From contig JAPSLM010000013.1 of assembly GCA_031180825.1 (NCBI GenBank), forward strand, positions 1 to 64,000: a stretch of DNA of 64,000 bases. The letters run 5' to 3'. Each line of letters begins with the position of its first letter. Position 1 is the stretch's first letter. The DNA is from Paenibacillus sp. GTDB taxonomy: Bacteria > Bacillota > Bacilli > Paenibacillales > NBRC-103111. The notes under the pieces are model-generated. The model saw only the letters and a program-made list of their open reading frames with translations, was not told the origin of the DNA and ran no database searches. The position numbers and the translations under genes were made by a program. Shown here in pieces: positions 7,773 through 14,814 of this stretch.

Positions 7773-8585
7773 TCATCCTTGATGATGTTTTTCAGCGCTT
7801 TCCAGCGCGTACCTATATTCCGTATTATAGCTGATCCCGAGCAGCGCTTTATCGTATCGGGAGAACGTCATCAAAGCCATTTCCCCATTCTCGCCCGTGA
7901 TATCCAACGAAATCGTCGGATCATTGTTGCTGTAACCCTGGCCATTGTATTCAACGGACTTGACTGCGCTGTGAACGACGTTGTATTTCTCCGCCAGTTT
8001 CTTGGCCAGCGCCGCGTATTCCTGCGGATTTTTATCAAGAGCCGAATCAAAGGCCACGGAAACCTTGTCTTTCAGCGTTCTCTCGCGGGCTATGGTAAAT
8101 AGTTCGCCTGTTACCGAATCTACAGAGAAGGTATAGCTGCGCCGGCCGTCGATCAGCACATCCGCATACCAGCTCGAACGAGGAAGATTTTCGGTTGCCT
8201 TTTGGTAGCCTATTTCAATCTTCTGGCCTTCCAAGTTCAGTTGAAACATCTCCCAAAGAGCCTGTGCACCGATTTCCGCCGCCTCTTCCTTGGACATATC
8301 CTTGCCGGTCGGCGTTGAATTGCGGTAATATTCGAGGTCAATGGCGCCCACCGTATAATTCGCTTTTTTGTAGCCGTTCGGCAAGCTGTTTTTCGGCACT
8401 TGAGACGAACCGGCCGGAGCATTCGCGTAGCTTGTCGGGATCGTATTTGTTTTTTTGAATTCCGCCGCCATCGTCGCCTGTACGAATCCTTGAAACAGCA
8501 ATGTGCCGGCCCCAATGACCGCTGCGGCGGCCAATATGGTTTTTGCAAAGCTTCCTCTTCCCAATCCCATTCCGTTTACTTTCAT
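7773..8585 (-). CDS. Secreted/membrane-anchored protein with PepSY-like segment
   Basis: A 270-residue protein with a signal peptide or anchor (residues about 14-38, a long Ala/Gly-rich hydrophobic stretch ending near QATMAAE). The middle contains WYADVLIDGRRSYTFSVDS followed by VTGELFTIARE, a strand-turn-strand pattern like PepSY-type domains, found in secreted protease inhibitors and regulators. It lies 78 bases downstream of a sensor kinase gene on the same strand and is probably cotranscribed with that two-component system, perhaps as its output or extracellular partner. Start ATG behind GGGAGAG. Function not known. Confidence 0.55.
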   Translation of the reverse strand: MKVNGMGLGRGSFAKTILAAAAVIGAGTLLFQGFVQATMAAEFKKTNTIPTSYANAPAGSSQVPKNSLPNGYKKANYTVGAIDLEYYRNSTPTGKDMSKEEAAEIGAQALWEMFQLNLEGQKIEIGYQKATENLPRSSWYADVLIDGRRSYTFSVDSVTGELFTIARERTLKDKVSVAFDSALDKNPQEYAALAKKLAEKYNVVHSAVKSVEYNGQGYSNNDPTISLDITGENGEMALMTFSRYDKALLGISYNTEYRYALESAEKHHQG

Positions 8586-8663
8586 TCCAATCTCTCCCTC
8601 ATCGTTTGGTATGTGATCACAATAGGCAGTATAAAAGGGCGCGATTATAGAATCGTCATCAAG

Positions 8664-10064
8664 TTATTGCGAAGTTGTAAAAGTTATGGTGACCGTCGTC
8701 CCTTCTCCGAGGCGGCTCGTAAACTCCAGCTCCGCGCCGTGACGCGAGACGATCTGCTGGCAGATGGCAAGGCCTAATCCGGCGCCGCCGTCTCTGCGGT
8801 TCCGCGACTTCTCCCCGCGGTAGAAGGGCTCCGTAATATGCCAGAGCACTTCGGGGGCCATGCCTTTTCCGTTATCCCGGATGCGAACCGTCCTCTTTCC
8901 GGCTTCTATGGCCGCGCACACGATGATGTGTCCGCCCGTGTCGCAGGCCTTTATCGCATTGTCGATCAGATTGACAAGGAGGCTTTTTAGCAGGCAATCG
9001 TCTCCCCAGATCACATCCAGGTCACAAAGAAATTCGATGCGAATCGCTTTTTCCGCGATCTGATGATGCAGCGTCTGTCTGACGGATTGAAAGAGACCGG
9101 ATACGTTGTGCGCTTCCCAGGCGATCTGATCGTTTGTCAGATTAGCCAATTCAAGCAATTGATAAGCCATGGTCTGGATACGCCGGCTTTCTGACTTGAT
9201 ATAGCCGAGAGCGGACAGCCTGTCATCCTCGGTCATCGCGGCCTTTTCCATGTATTCCGCGTATCCGTAGATTGCGGTTAAGGGCGTGCGGAGCTCATGG
9301 GCAAAATTATCGATGAACTGCTGCTTCTTTTCCGCGGTGGTCATCAGCTCCGTCATTTGACGCTGGATTTCCTCCGCCATATGGTTGAAGCTCTGCGCCA
9401 TTTCGGAAAGCTCGTCGCGCCCGGATACCGGCAGCCTGGTTTCATATGCGCCCGCCGCGATATGGCGAGAGGTTTGGGAGATCTGCGAAAGGGGCTTGAA
9501 TATTCGATTAAGCAATACAAGAAGCCCGGAAGCGAACAAAATGGAAAGAACGAATCCCGCCAGAAACAGCATGTTTTTTCTTTGTTCCCATGAAGCGATG
9601 GCATCTGTCGTATCGTAAAGATAAACCATGGTATAAAGATCGTAGGGCGCAGGAAGCTTTCCCGAAACAATGACATAGGTGCGGCCATCCGACTTTTGCA
9701 TCGAAACGAGACGGTTTCCGTACGCCGGCGGCTTCAAAAAACGGCTTTGTACTGCGATTTCCAGCTTGTTCGAATAGACGAGCCGATCGCTTTTGTAAAG
9801 CGCCAGCTTCACCTTCTTATCTCCGAACAGATGACTGTAGGGCTGGAGCAGAGAGGCGATAGCCCCCTCGCTATCCATTCCGCGGCTGGTTACCGCATTT
9901 AAATCCTTGATAAGCGCAGAGGCGATAAAATAATGTTCTCCAAGGCTTCTTTCCTTTGCGCCATGGACCGTATCTTTGAAGGTCGTCACGGAAATCATCA
10001 CGATCCCGAGATTGAAGGAGAGCAGAAATAGCAGAAGGGTCGTCAGAAAAGTCCGGTATTTCAT
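8664..10064 (-). CDS. Two-component sensor histidine kinase
   Basis: A 466-residue membrane kinase. Two membrane segments (residues about 7-30 and 164-186) enclose an extracellular sensing domain of about 130 residues. A HAMP domain follows (RIFKPLSQISQTSRHIAAG), then the dimerisation/phosphoacceptor helix FAHELRTPLTAIYGYAEY with its phosphorylatable His near residue 258, and an ATP-binding domain with the N box LLVNLIDNAIKAC, G1 box RDNGKGM and GGAGLGLAI. It phosphorylates the response regulator encoded just upstream, with which it overlaps by four bases (ATGA). Domain layout is that of PhoR/ResE/YycG-like kinases; the signal sensed is unknown. Confidence 0.9.
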   Translation of the reverse strand: MKYRTFLTTLLLFLLSFNLGIVMISVTTFKDTVHGAKERSLGEHYFIASALIKDLNAVTSRGMDSEGAIASLLQPYSHLFGDKKVKLALYKSDRLVYSNKLEIAVQSRFLKPPAYGNRLVSMQKSDGRTYVIVSGKLPAPYDLYTMVYLYDTTDAIASWEQRKNMLFLAGFVLSILFASGLLVLLNRIFKPLSQISQTSRHIAAGAYETRLPVSGRDELSEMAQSFNHMAEEIQRQMTELMTTAEKKQQFIDNFAHELRTPLTAIYGYAEYMEKAAMTEDDRLSALGYIKSESRRIQTMAYQLLELANLTNDQIAWEAHNVSGLFQSVRQTLHHQIAEKAIRIEFLCDLDVIWGDDCLLKSLLVNLIDNAIKACDTGGHIIVCAAIEAGKRTVRIRDNGKGMAPEVLWHITEPFYRGEKSRNRRDGGAGLGLAICQQIVSRHGAELEFTSRLGEGTTVTITFTTSQ

Positions 10065-10717
10065 GGGCTGAGCTCCAGGCGGTAGCCCAGCTTGTAGACG
10101 GTTTTTATGACATGCTCCCAGCCCAACTTTTTTCGCAGCTTTTGTATGTGAACATCGATCGTCCGGGTATCGCCTTCATAATCGTAGCCCCATACAAGCT
10201 CCAGAAGCCTTTCTCTGGATAATGCAATATTGCGGTTATTTACCAGCACCTCTAACAACTCATACTCTTTCGGGGTGCATTCCACAAGCTCTCCCCCATA
10301 AAATACTTGGCGGCTATCAAAATCAATCCTTACGGTTCCCGCTTCAAAGCAGCTTCTATTTTTTTGGGTCCGCCGCAGTACCGCTTCTACGCGGGCCAAT
10401 AGCTCCAGCATTTCAAAGGGCTTCGTCAAGTAATCGTCAGCCCCCATCGAGAAGCCCTTGATGCGGTCCGATAAACTATTCCTTGCCGTTAAGAAGATCG
10501 TGGGGGTGTCACGGATCTTCCGGAACACCTCAAACCCGTCCAATTCGGGCAGCATAATGTCCAGAATAATCAGATCGTACGTACGCCCTTGTATTTCGGC
10601 AATGGCCGCTTTTCCGTCAAAAACCGAAGTACAGCGATGTCCGACAAGCTGCAGATTTCTTTTCACCAGCTCATTAATCGCGCTTTCATCCTCGACGATC
10701 AAAATTTCCGCCATCAT
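10061..10717 (-). CDS. OmpR/PhoB-family response regulator
   Basis: A 218-residue DNA-binding regulator. The receiver domain (1-115) shows the acidic pocket (EDES near residue 9), the phosphoacceptor Asp in DLIILDIMLPELDGF near residue 53, the conserved Thr in IFLTARN and Lys in DDYLTKPFE. The C-terminal winged helix (about 125-215) has the ECTPKEYELLEVLVNN and RTIDVHIQKLRKKLG motifs of the OmpR family. It is the first gene of an operon with the kinase and the secreted protein at 7773. It starts at ATG 10717 behind AAAGAGGTGA. Confidence 0.92.
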   Translation of the reverse strand: MMAEILIVEDESAINELVKRNLQLVGHRCTSVFDGKAAIAEIQGRTYDLIILDIMLPELDGFEVFRKIRDTPTIFLTARNSLSDRIKGFSMGADDYLTKPFEMLELLARVEAVLRRTQKNRSCFEAGTVRIDFDSRQVFYGGELVECTPKEYELLEVLVNNRNIALSRERLLELVWGYDYEGDTRTIDVHIQKLRKKLGWEHVIKTVYKLGYRLELSP

Positions 10718-10888
10718 GATTCACCTCTTTTTCTAGGAAAGCATGTTTTTATTATAGAGTTGTAAAATGAAAGGATGCAGCCCCCCCCTGTAAAGCGCTG
10801 TCCAAAAAGCTTGCGGCAATAACCTCCAAATGGACTTGAAGCTGTGTTTCATTATGTATCCGTTTGGTTTTGAATGATTGGAGCCAGT

Positions 10889-10920
10889 AAAAAAAGCGGT
10901 CCGATCGGATCGGAACCGCT
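10889..10920 (-). terminator. Intrinsic terminator of the 10960-11379 gene
   Basis: Outer arms AGCGGT and ACCGCT (10895-10920) plus inner CCGAT/ATCGG pairing with one bulged base, followed on the minus strand by a run of seven T. It sits about 40 bases past the stop at 10960. Confidence 0.7.
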
Positions 10921-10959
10921 GCTTGCCTGGCTTTTTTGCGTTCATTTTTCGATCGCACT

Positions 10960-11379
10960 TCACTCCACAGGAAGCCCCTTCACCTCGCAGCCGGGACAAT
11001 AGCGGATGTAGTTGAAGTTTTCGGTCGGCAAGGTTTTGACCGTCTTGCCGTTCCGATCCCGATAGATTTCGTACTCCCGGTAAGCTTCCACCAAGTATTT
11101 TCCGTCTTGATACCGATCGGTTAATTTCCACTGCGTAAATACGGAATATTGCCTGGCTCCGCTTACGGAGGAATCGAGAGTGGCGAACGCCCCGGTCGCG
11201 ACCGCCGGTTCGCCGCCGACTTCCACCTTGCCCACGAGGCTCATCGCCCCATCGGATAAAAAGGCAAAGCTATGCTTTCGGTCCGCCATAATAAGCAGAG
11301 CCAGCAGCAGATTCAAAAACACGACGATGAAAATCCATACCGATTTCTTGCTAAACACATTCATGGCTCGCTGCAGCAC
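10960..11379 (-). CDS. Small single-pass membrane protein of unknown function
   Basis: A 139-residue protein with one hydrophobic segment (residues about 13-33, VWIFIVVFLNLLLALLIM) and an outside domain rich in strands. Near the end a CPGC pair (YCPGCEVKG) could form a disulphide or bind metal. Start GTG 11379 behind a G-rich ribosome binding site; ATG 11364 is an alternative. It lies upstream of the two-component operon on the same strand but has its own terminator, so is probably separate. Family not recognised. Confidence 0.55.
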   Translation of the reverse strand: MLQRAMNVFSKKSVWIFIVVFLNLLLALLIMADRKHSFAFLSDGAMSLVGKVEVGGEPAVATGAFATLDSSVSGARQYSVFTQWKLTDRYQDGKYLVEAYREYEIYRDRNGKTVKTLPTENFNYIRYCPGCEVKGLPVE

Positions 11380-11584
11380 CGTATTCCCCCCTTTATAACA
11401 CAGGTTGTCTTATATCATTAGATATGCGTCCGAAGGGCGGAACATGCTTCGACTGGAAATCCGCAGGAATCGATAGCCGCTTCCTGCGGCGGACATGTCA
11501 TGCCGGCCGGCAGTTTGCAGCTGCAAAAAAACCAATTTGCGCTCTGTTTCGATAAGATGCAACAATTTTTGCATTCATGAATCA

Positions 11585-11641
11585 ACAAAATGTGCTGCGT
11601 TTCGGCACCATGAATACTACAATTTTAGTATAAATATGGAA
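11585..11641 (+). promoter_or_regulatory. Conserved upstream block of the first sda gene
   Basis: These 57 bases align without gaps to 12433-12489 upstream of the second sda gene, with 46 identical positions by eye. The strongest part is the last 29 bases, with the inverted pair ATACTA and TAGTAT around ATTT, followed by TAAATATGGAA. It ends 60 bases before the sda start here and 22 bases before it in the second copy. Probably a shared promoter/operator; no clear -35 box pairs with the TATAAA inside it. Confidence 0.6.
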
Positions 11642-11701
11642 TTTCAATCGGGGATTTGGGATAACCACAGCAACGAATCCCAAGGATGGAGGATAACACC
11701 T

Positions 11702-11911
11702 ATGCGCACGCTCAAAGACGATTGGCTCATTCAATGCTACATGGATGCGGTCCACCTTCAGCTTGAGCCCGAATTTATCGATCTGCTGCTGGAAGAAATC
11801 CATAAACGTTCAACGAACCCTGCTTTCCGCCAAATGTGGATGGCCGTCTCCCGCTCCCCGTGGGGCCCGGGACACGAGGCTGCGGCCGGCGCCGCTTTCC
11901 ATGCAAATTGA
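11702..11911 (+). CDS. sda: Sda-like sporulation checkpoint protein (copy 1)
   Basis: A 69-residue protein whose first 37 residues align with Sda of B. subtilis (46 residues), the helical-hairpin protein that binds sporulation kinases such as KinA and blocks phosphate flow to Spo0A when DNA replication is impaired. Conserved: start MRTLKDDWLI, Tyr13, Ala16, Leu21 and Phe25 (the kinase-contacting hydrophobic positions), then EFIDLLLEEIHKRS. The extra C-terminal 30 residues are Ala/Gly-rich and not part of the family core. Start ATG 11702 behind GGAGG (11688-11692). A second copy lies 800 bases downstream and a KinB-like kinase near 31000. Confidence 0.85.
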   Translation: MRTLKDDWLIQCYMDAVHLQLEPEFIDLLLEEIHKRSTNPAFRQMWMAVSRSPWGPGHEAAAGAAFHAN

Positions 11912-11938
11912 ACCTTGCCTTCCTTTTCTAATCTTTTC

Positions 11939-11986
11939 AGGCTCTTCCGCTGTGTCCTACTACATGTACAGCGCAGGAGCCTTTTT
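11939..11986 (+). terminator. Intrinsic terminator of the first sda gene
   Basis: AGGCTC (11939-11944) pairs with GAGCCT (11977-11982), supported by inner GCTGT/ACAGC pairing, followed by TTTTT. It lies 27 bases after the sda stop. Confidence 0.7.
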
Positions 11987-12111
11987 GGTATGTCTCGCGG
12001 CTTGCCGGATGAAGCACGCTCTTCTCGCGAACAAAGGCTTGGCGCTTAAGGCACAAAGCGGTCTTCGAACCGCAAGCGCCGTTCGCCTCCAGCGGCATAA
12101 AGCCTTGGAAT

Positions 12112-12345
12112 TCAACCGGAAGGAAAAAAGTACTCGGCTCCGGCCAACAGCAGAATAATTCCGATAATGCCTGCGGCGAGAGGAATTTTCTTGTCGGCTA
12201 TTCCGAGCTTCTCCGCGGCGATCGAGATGGCAGAGGTCGTCAGCACCGTCCAAAAAAGGTTCCAGCTCCCGCCGAGCGACCATTCCTCGAACATATGGAA
12301 CACGAAAACAAGACTTAAAAAGTAGATAGGGTATTTTAACCTCAT
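12112..12345 (-). CDS. Small membrane protein of unknown function
   Basis: A 77-residue protein with about three hydrophobic stretches (MRLKYPIYFLSLVFVFHMF, then LFWTVLTTSAISIAA, then IPLAAGIIGIILLLAGA). Start ATG 12345 is set by the ribosome binding site GGAGG eight bases upstream; a longer reading upstream has no such site. It lies between the two sda genes on the opposite strand, with its start facing the second sda promoter block. No family recognised. Confidence 0.55.
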   Translation of the reverse strand: MRLKYPIYFLSLVFVFHMFEEWSLGGSWNLFWTVLTTSAISIAAEKLGIADKKIPLAAGIIGIILLLAGAEYFFPSG

Positions 12346-12432
12346 CTCTTTTTCCTCCGTTTCCGACTTAGGTCCCTTTTCATTTGCGCCCGTTTTCCAT
12401 ATATTGCAATAATATTTGCCGTAGGATGAACT

Positions 12433-12489
12433 ATAAAATGTGATGCGCTCCGGATCAACTAATACTATCATTTTAGTATAAATATGGAA
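12433..12489 (+). promoter_or_regulatory. Conserved upstream block of the second sda gene
   Basis: Gapless match to 11585-11641 (46 of 57 positions by eye), again with the ATACTA/TAGTAT inverted pair and TAAATATGGAA end. It lies immediately upstream of the second sda gene and also within the 5' flank of the divergent small membrane protein gene. Confidence 0.6.
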
Positions 12490-12511
12490 AATGGTTTGGG
12501 TGGAGGCTCGT

Positions 12512-12688
12512 ATGCGTTCTCTTAAAGACGACTGGCTATTGGACTGTTATGCCGATGCGGTCCGGCTTCAGCTGGATCCGAGTTTTATTCGTTTGCTGCT
12601 TAATGAAATTCACCGACGATTGGACGATCCGGTTTTCCGCCGGACCTGTGTGTTTTTTACGCAAAATAAGATCCGGAGAGAAGCATAA
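12512..12688 (+). CDS. sda: Sda-like sporulation checkpoint protein (copy 2)
   Basis: A 58-residue Sda-family protein (MRSLKDDWLLDCYADAVRLQ, then DPSFIRLLLNEIHRRL). Tyr13, Ala16, Leu21 and Phe25 are kept as in copy 1 and in B. subtilis Sda, so kinase binding is likely. Start ATG 12512 behind GGAGG (12502-12506); the upstream GTG/ATG possibilities lack a well-spaced site. The extension after the family core is shorter and unlike copy 1. Two diverged copies with a shared upstream block suggest an old duplication and possibly inhibition of different kinases. Confidence 0.85.
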   Translation: MRSLKDDWLLDCYADAVRLQLDPSFIRLLLNEIHRRLDDPVFRRTCVFFTQNKIRREA

Positions 12689-12750
12689 CTTGAACTGCGT
12701 TCGGCAGAGAATTAAGAACTTGAATTCTGCAAGGAAGGACTACTTGAATT

Positions 12751-13269
12751 ATGATATTTGAGGGCGATATTACAAACGACTCCTTTAAACCGATCGGGTT
12801 TCGCGAGTCGCATCTTTTTTTCAACAGCGTTCCGCTTACGGAAGACACCCTGTGCATCGGCGCCTGGGGAATAGATGTAAGCAAAGACTGGTGCGTCCGG
12901 AATCGGATTCTCAGACCGGACGAGGGCAGTCATTTTTATTTGTCCGGCATGGCGAAAATCGAGTTCCATCAGGTGTCGAAGGTAAGCATTTCGACCGTTC
13001 TGTATCATTCCTTGGAGCAAAACAACGATTTTGTCCGAACCGCCGACGGCAGCAAGGTTTCCTTGGCCAAAGAGTGGGCCGTTCGGGGAATAACTCCCTG
13101 CAGCCCATATGTGTACCGGCTGACGGGAATGCTGGATTGGCCTCACGGGTACGGCGAGCTCGAAATCCAAGCCGAAGGCTCCGTCCGTATAAGCTTCGAT
13201 CCGAGCCGGTTAGTCAACGTCAGCCAGTTCCTCGAAGCCCCGCAAAACTATGCGTACCCGTTTGTTTAG
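12751..13269 (+). CDS. Hypothetical soluble protein
   Basis: A 172-residue protein without signal peptide or membrane segment, rich in predicted strands (LFFNSVPLTEDTLCIGAWGI, KVSISTVLYHSLEQ, RLTGMLDWPHGYGELEI). Start ATG 12751 behind AAGGAAGGAC with a long gap. It follows the second sda gene on the same strand by 62 bases and might be cotranscribed with it. No family recognised and no catalytic motif seen. Confidence 0.5.
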   Translation: MIFEGDITNDSFKPIGFRESHLFFNSVPLTEDTLCIGAWGIDVSKDWCVRNRILRPDEGSHFYLSGMAKIEFHQVSKVSISTVLYHSLEQNNDFVRTADGSKVSLAKEWAVRGITPCSPYVYRLTGMLDWPHGYGELEIQAEGSVRISFDPSRLVNVSQFLEAPQNYAYPFV

Positions 13270-13371
13270 GGAGCCGCCTGCCGGGCCGGACCGCGGTCTG
13301 CCTGCCTGCCCGCAAAGCAGCACCAGCCATGCCGTTCCTTGGCGAAGTGCTTCTTTGGAGGCCGTCTGCCT

Positions 13372-13884
13372 CTACATGGACGGCGTCGGAGGCGTCGGCA
13401 CGGCCGGATCGCTGTCCCGCCCGAGCCGGCGTGCGGCGGTTTCGCGGCGCCCGGTGGCGGGCACGTGCCGGCCGGCCTTCGCCAGCCCGAAGACGGGCAC
13501 GTTATGATAGAGGCACTCGTACTGTCCCTGCGGGACGATAAACGTCTCGTGGAATATGCCGACGGCCCCGCTGGCCGCCACCTTCTGATTGAACTCGCGC
13601 CATGCTTGCAGGTGAACCGCTCCGTGCCGCGCATACCGCTCCAGATGCTCGAACGACCGCCAATATTGCAGGACGACCGGCCCGCGCAGCGTCGTATAGA
13701 AATTGGCGTGCAGGAACCCGAGCTCCGGGTGCTCGTACAGCTCCCGGATCATCGGCGTCATCGCCTTGAATACCGGAAGCCACTTATGGACCGCCCACAG
13801 CTTGTTGATCCTCATCCCGATCTGGAACACGACGAAATCCCCGTCGATCTCGGCCGTATAGCGGCCATGTACCACTTTACTCAT
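13372..13884 (-). CDS. DUF4188 family protein (monooxygenase-like fold)
   Basis: A 170-residue cytosolic protein. Residues 1-135 show the DUF4188 pattern: RYTAEIDGDFVVFQIGMRIN, ELYEHPELGFLHA, the QYWRSFEHLERYA segment and HETFIVPQGQYECLYHNVP. Members have a dimeric alpha/beta barrel fold and are often annotated as monooxygenase- or phenylacetaldoxime-dehydratase-like; activity is unproven. The last 30 residues are low-complexity Pro/Ala/Arg. It follows a TetR regulator by three bases, so the pair is an operon and probably regulated by it. Confidence 0.75.
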   Translation of the reverse strand: MSKVVHGRYTAEIDGDFVVFQIGMRINKLWAVHKWLPVFKAMTPMIRELYEHPELGFLHANFYTTLRGPVVLQYWRSFEHLERYARHGAVHLQAWREFNQKVAASGAVGIFHETFIVPQGQYECLYHNVPVFGLAKAGRHVPATGRRETAARRLGRDSDPAVPTPPTPSM

Positions 13885-13887
13885 GCT

Positions 13888-14538
13888 TCATCCCTCCTTC
13901 TCCCGTTCAGCGCACAGCACTTCCAGATGCGCTTCGTAGACTCCCATCAAATCCGGATTTCCGTACAAATGCCCGGTCAAATAAGCCCCGTAAAAAATCG
14001 TATGCAGCAGAGCTACCGCCGATTCCGCGGATACCCCGGGCCGCAGCTCCCCGTCCTCGGCCGCTTCCCGTATCCGGTTTGTAAATTCCTGATGCAAATC
14101 CGGCTCCTGCGCACCCAGTTCCTCGTAGCCCGGGAACAGCAAGCGGATTTCCGCCGCACTTAGCTCCGGCATGCACGGATGCATCTTCATTTCCGACAAA
14201 AAACCGATCAGACTCAGCATCAGGCCGGGCTTCGTCTCCGCCTCTTCGACGACCTTCCCGAGCACATGCCGAATGGCCGCCATCCCCCGCAGCGGCCGCT
14301 CCGCCAGCTCAATCCGCCGCCGGGTCAGCCATATTCGCATGAAGTAGACCAACACGTCCTCTTTTTGCCGGAAAAACTTGAAAAACGTCACCTTCGACAC
14401 TTCCGCCTTGCGGCAAATATCGTCTACCAGCAATTCGCGAAAGGAACGTTCGCCGATCAGCTCCAAGCTCGCCTCGTAAAGCGCCAGCTTGGTCCGCGCT
14501 TTTTTGAGCTCCCGCAGCGGAATCGATTGTGCACCCAT
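13888..14538 (-). CDS. TetR/AcrR family transcriptional regulator
   Basis: A 216-residue repressor-type protein. Residues about 10-60 form the TetR helix-turn-helix (ALYEASLELIGERSF, ICRKAEVSKVTFFKFF). The rest is a helical ligand-binding domain. It stands first in an operon with the DUF4188 gene, as is common for TetR proteins controlling an adjacent enzyme. A perfect 14-base palindrome lies upstream at 14596-14609. Start ATG 14538 behind AGGTGAT. Ligand unknown. Confidence 0.85.
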   Translation of the reverse strand: MGAQSIPLRELKKARTKLALYEASLELIGERSFRELLVDDICRKAEVSKVTFFKFFRQKEDVLVYFMRIWLTRRRIELAERPLRGMAAIRHVLGKVVEEAETKPGLMLSLIGFLSEMKMHPCMPELSAAEIRLLFPGYEELGAQEPDLHQEFTNRIREAAEDGELRPGVSAESAVALLHTIFYGAYLTGHLYGNPDLMGVYEAHLEVLCAEREKEG

Positions 14539-14595
14539 GGACCGGAATCACCTCGCCGATTTACTTTTATTCAACAATAAACTTTAATTAATAAA

Positions 14596-14609
14596 TTAAC
14601 TTAAGTTAA
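14596..14609. promoter_or_regulatory. Candidate TetR operator palindrome
   Basis: TTAACTTAAGTTAA is a perfect 14-base palindrome 57 bases upstream of the TetR gene start, in the 276-base AT-rich gap between the divergent TetR and protease genes. TetR proteins bind such palindromes and usually repress themselves. Nothing else in 14539-14814 is clear apart from AT-rich promoter-like DNA. Confidence 0.5.
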
Positions 14610-14814
14610 CCAAATAGTCAATACGTTTCCGGCACCCAAATTAAATTAAATCTATCAAATTCAATATATATCTATTCGATGATTTTACTATAATATATGG
14701 TATATATTTGTAATAGGTGATACAATATCTTGTAAATGCTGTTAACCATAGCCGAACCGGGAGGTGACGATCCAACCCTAGCTCTCAAAATTAAAGTGAA
14801 AAGGAGTTTTGGAA

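Noticed and set aside
10733-11131. 132-residue frame between the response regulator and the small membrane protein
   Set aside because: It overlaps a better gene in another frame and crosses the terminator hairpin at 10895-10920.
11669-11677. DnaA-box-like sequence ATAACCACA before the first sda gene
   Set aside because: B. subtilis sda is DnaA-controlled, but only 7 of 9 positions match and no cluster of boxes is present.
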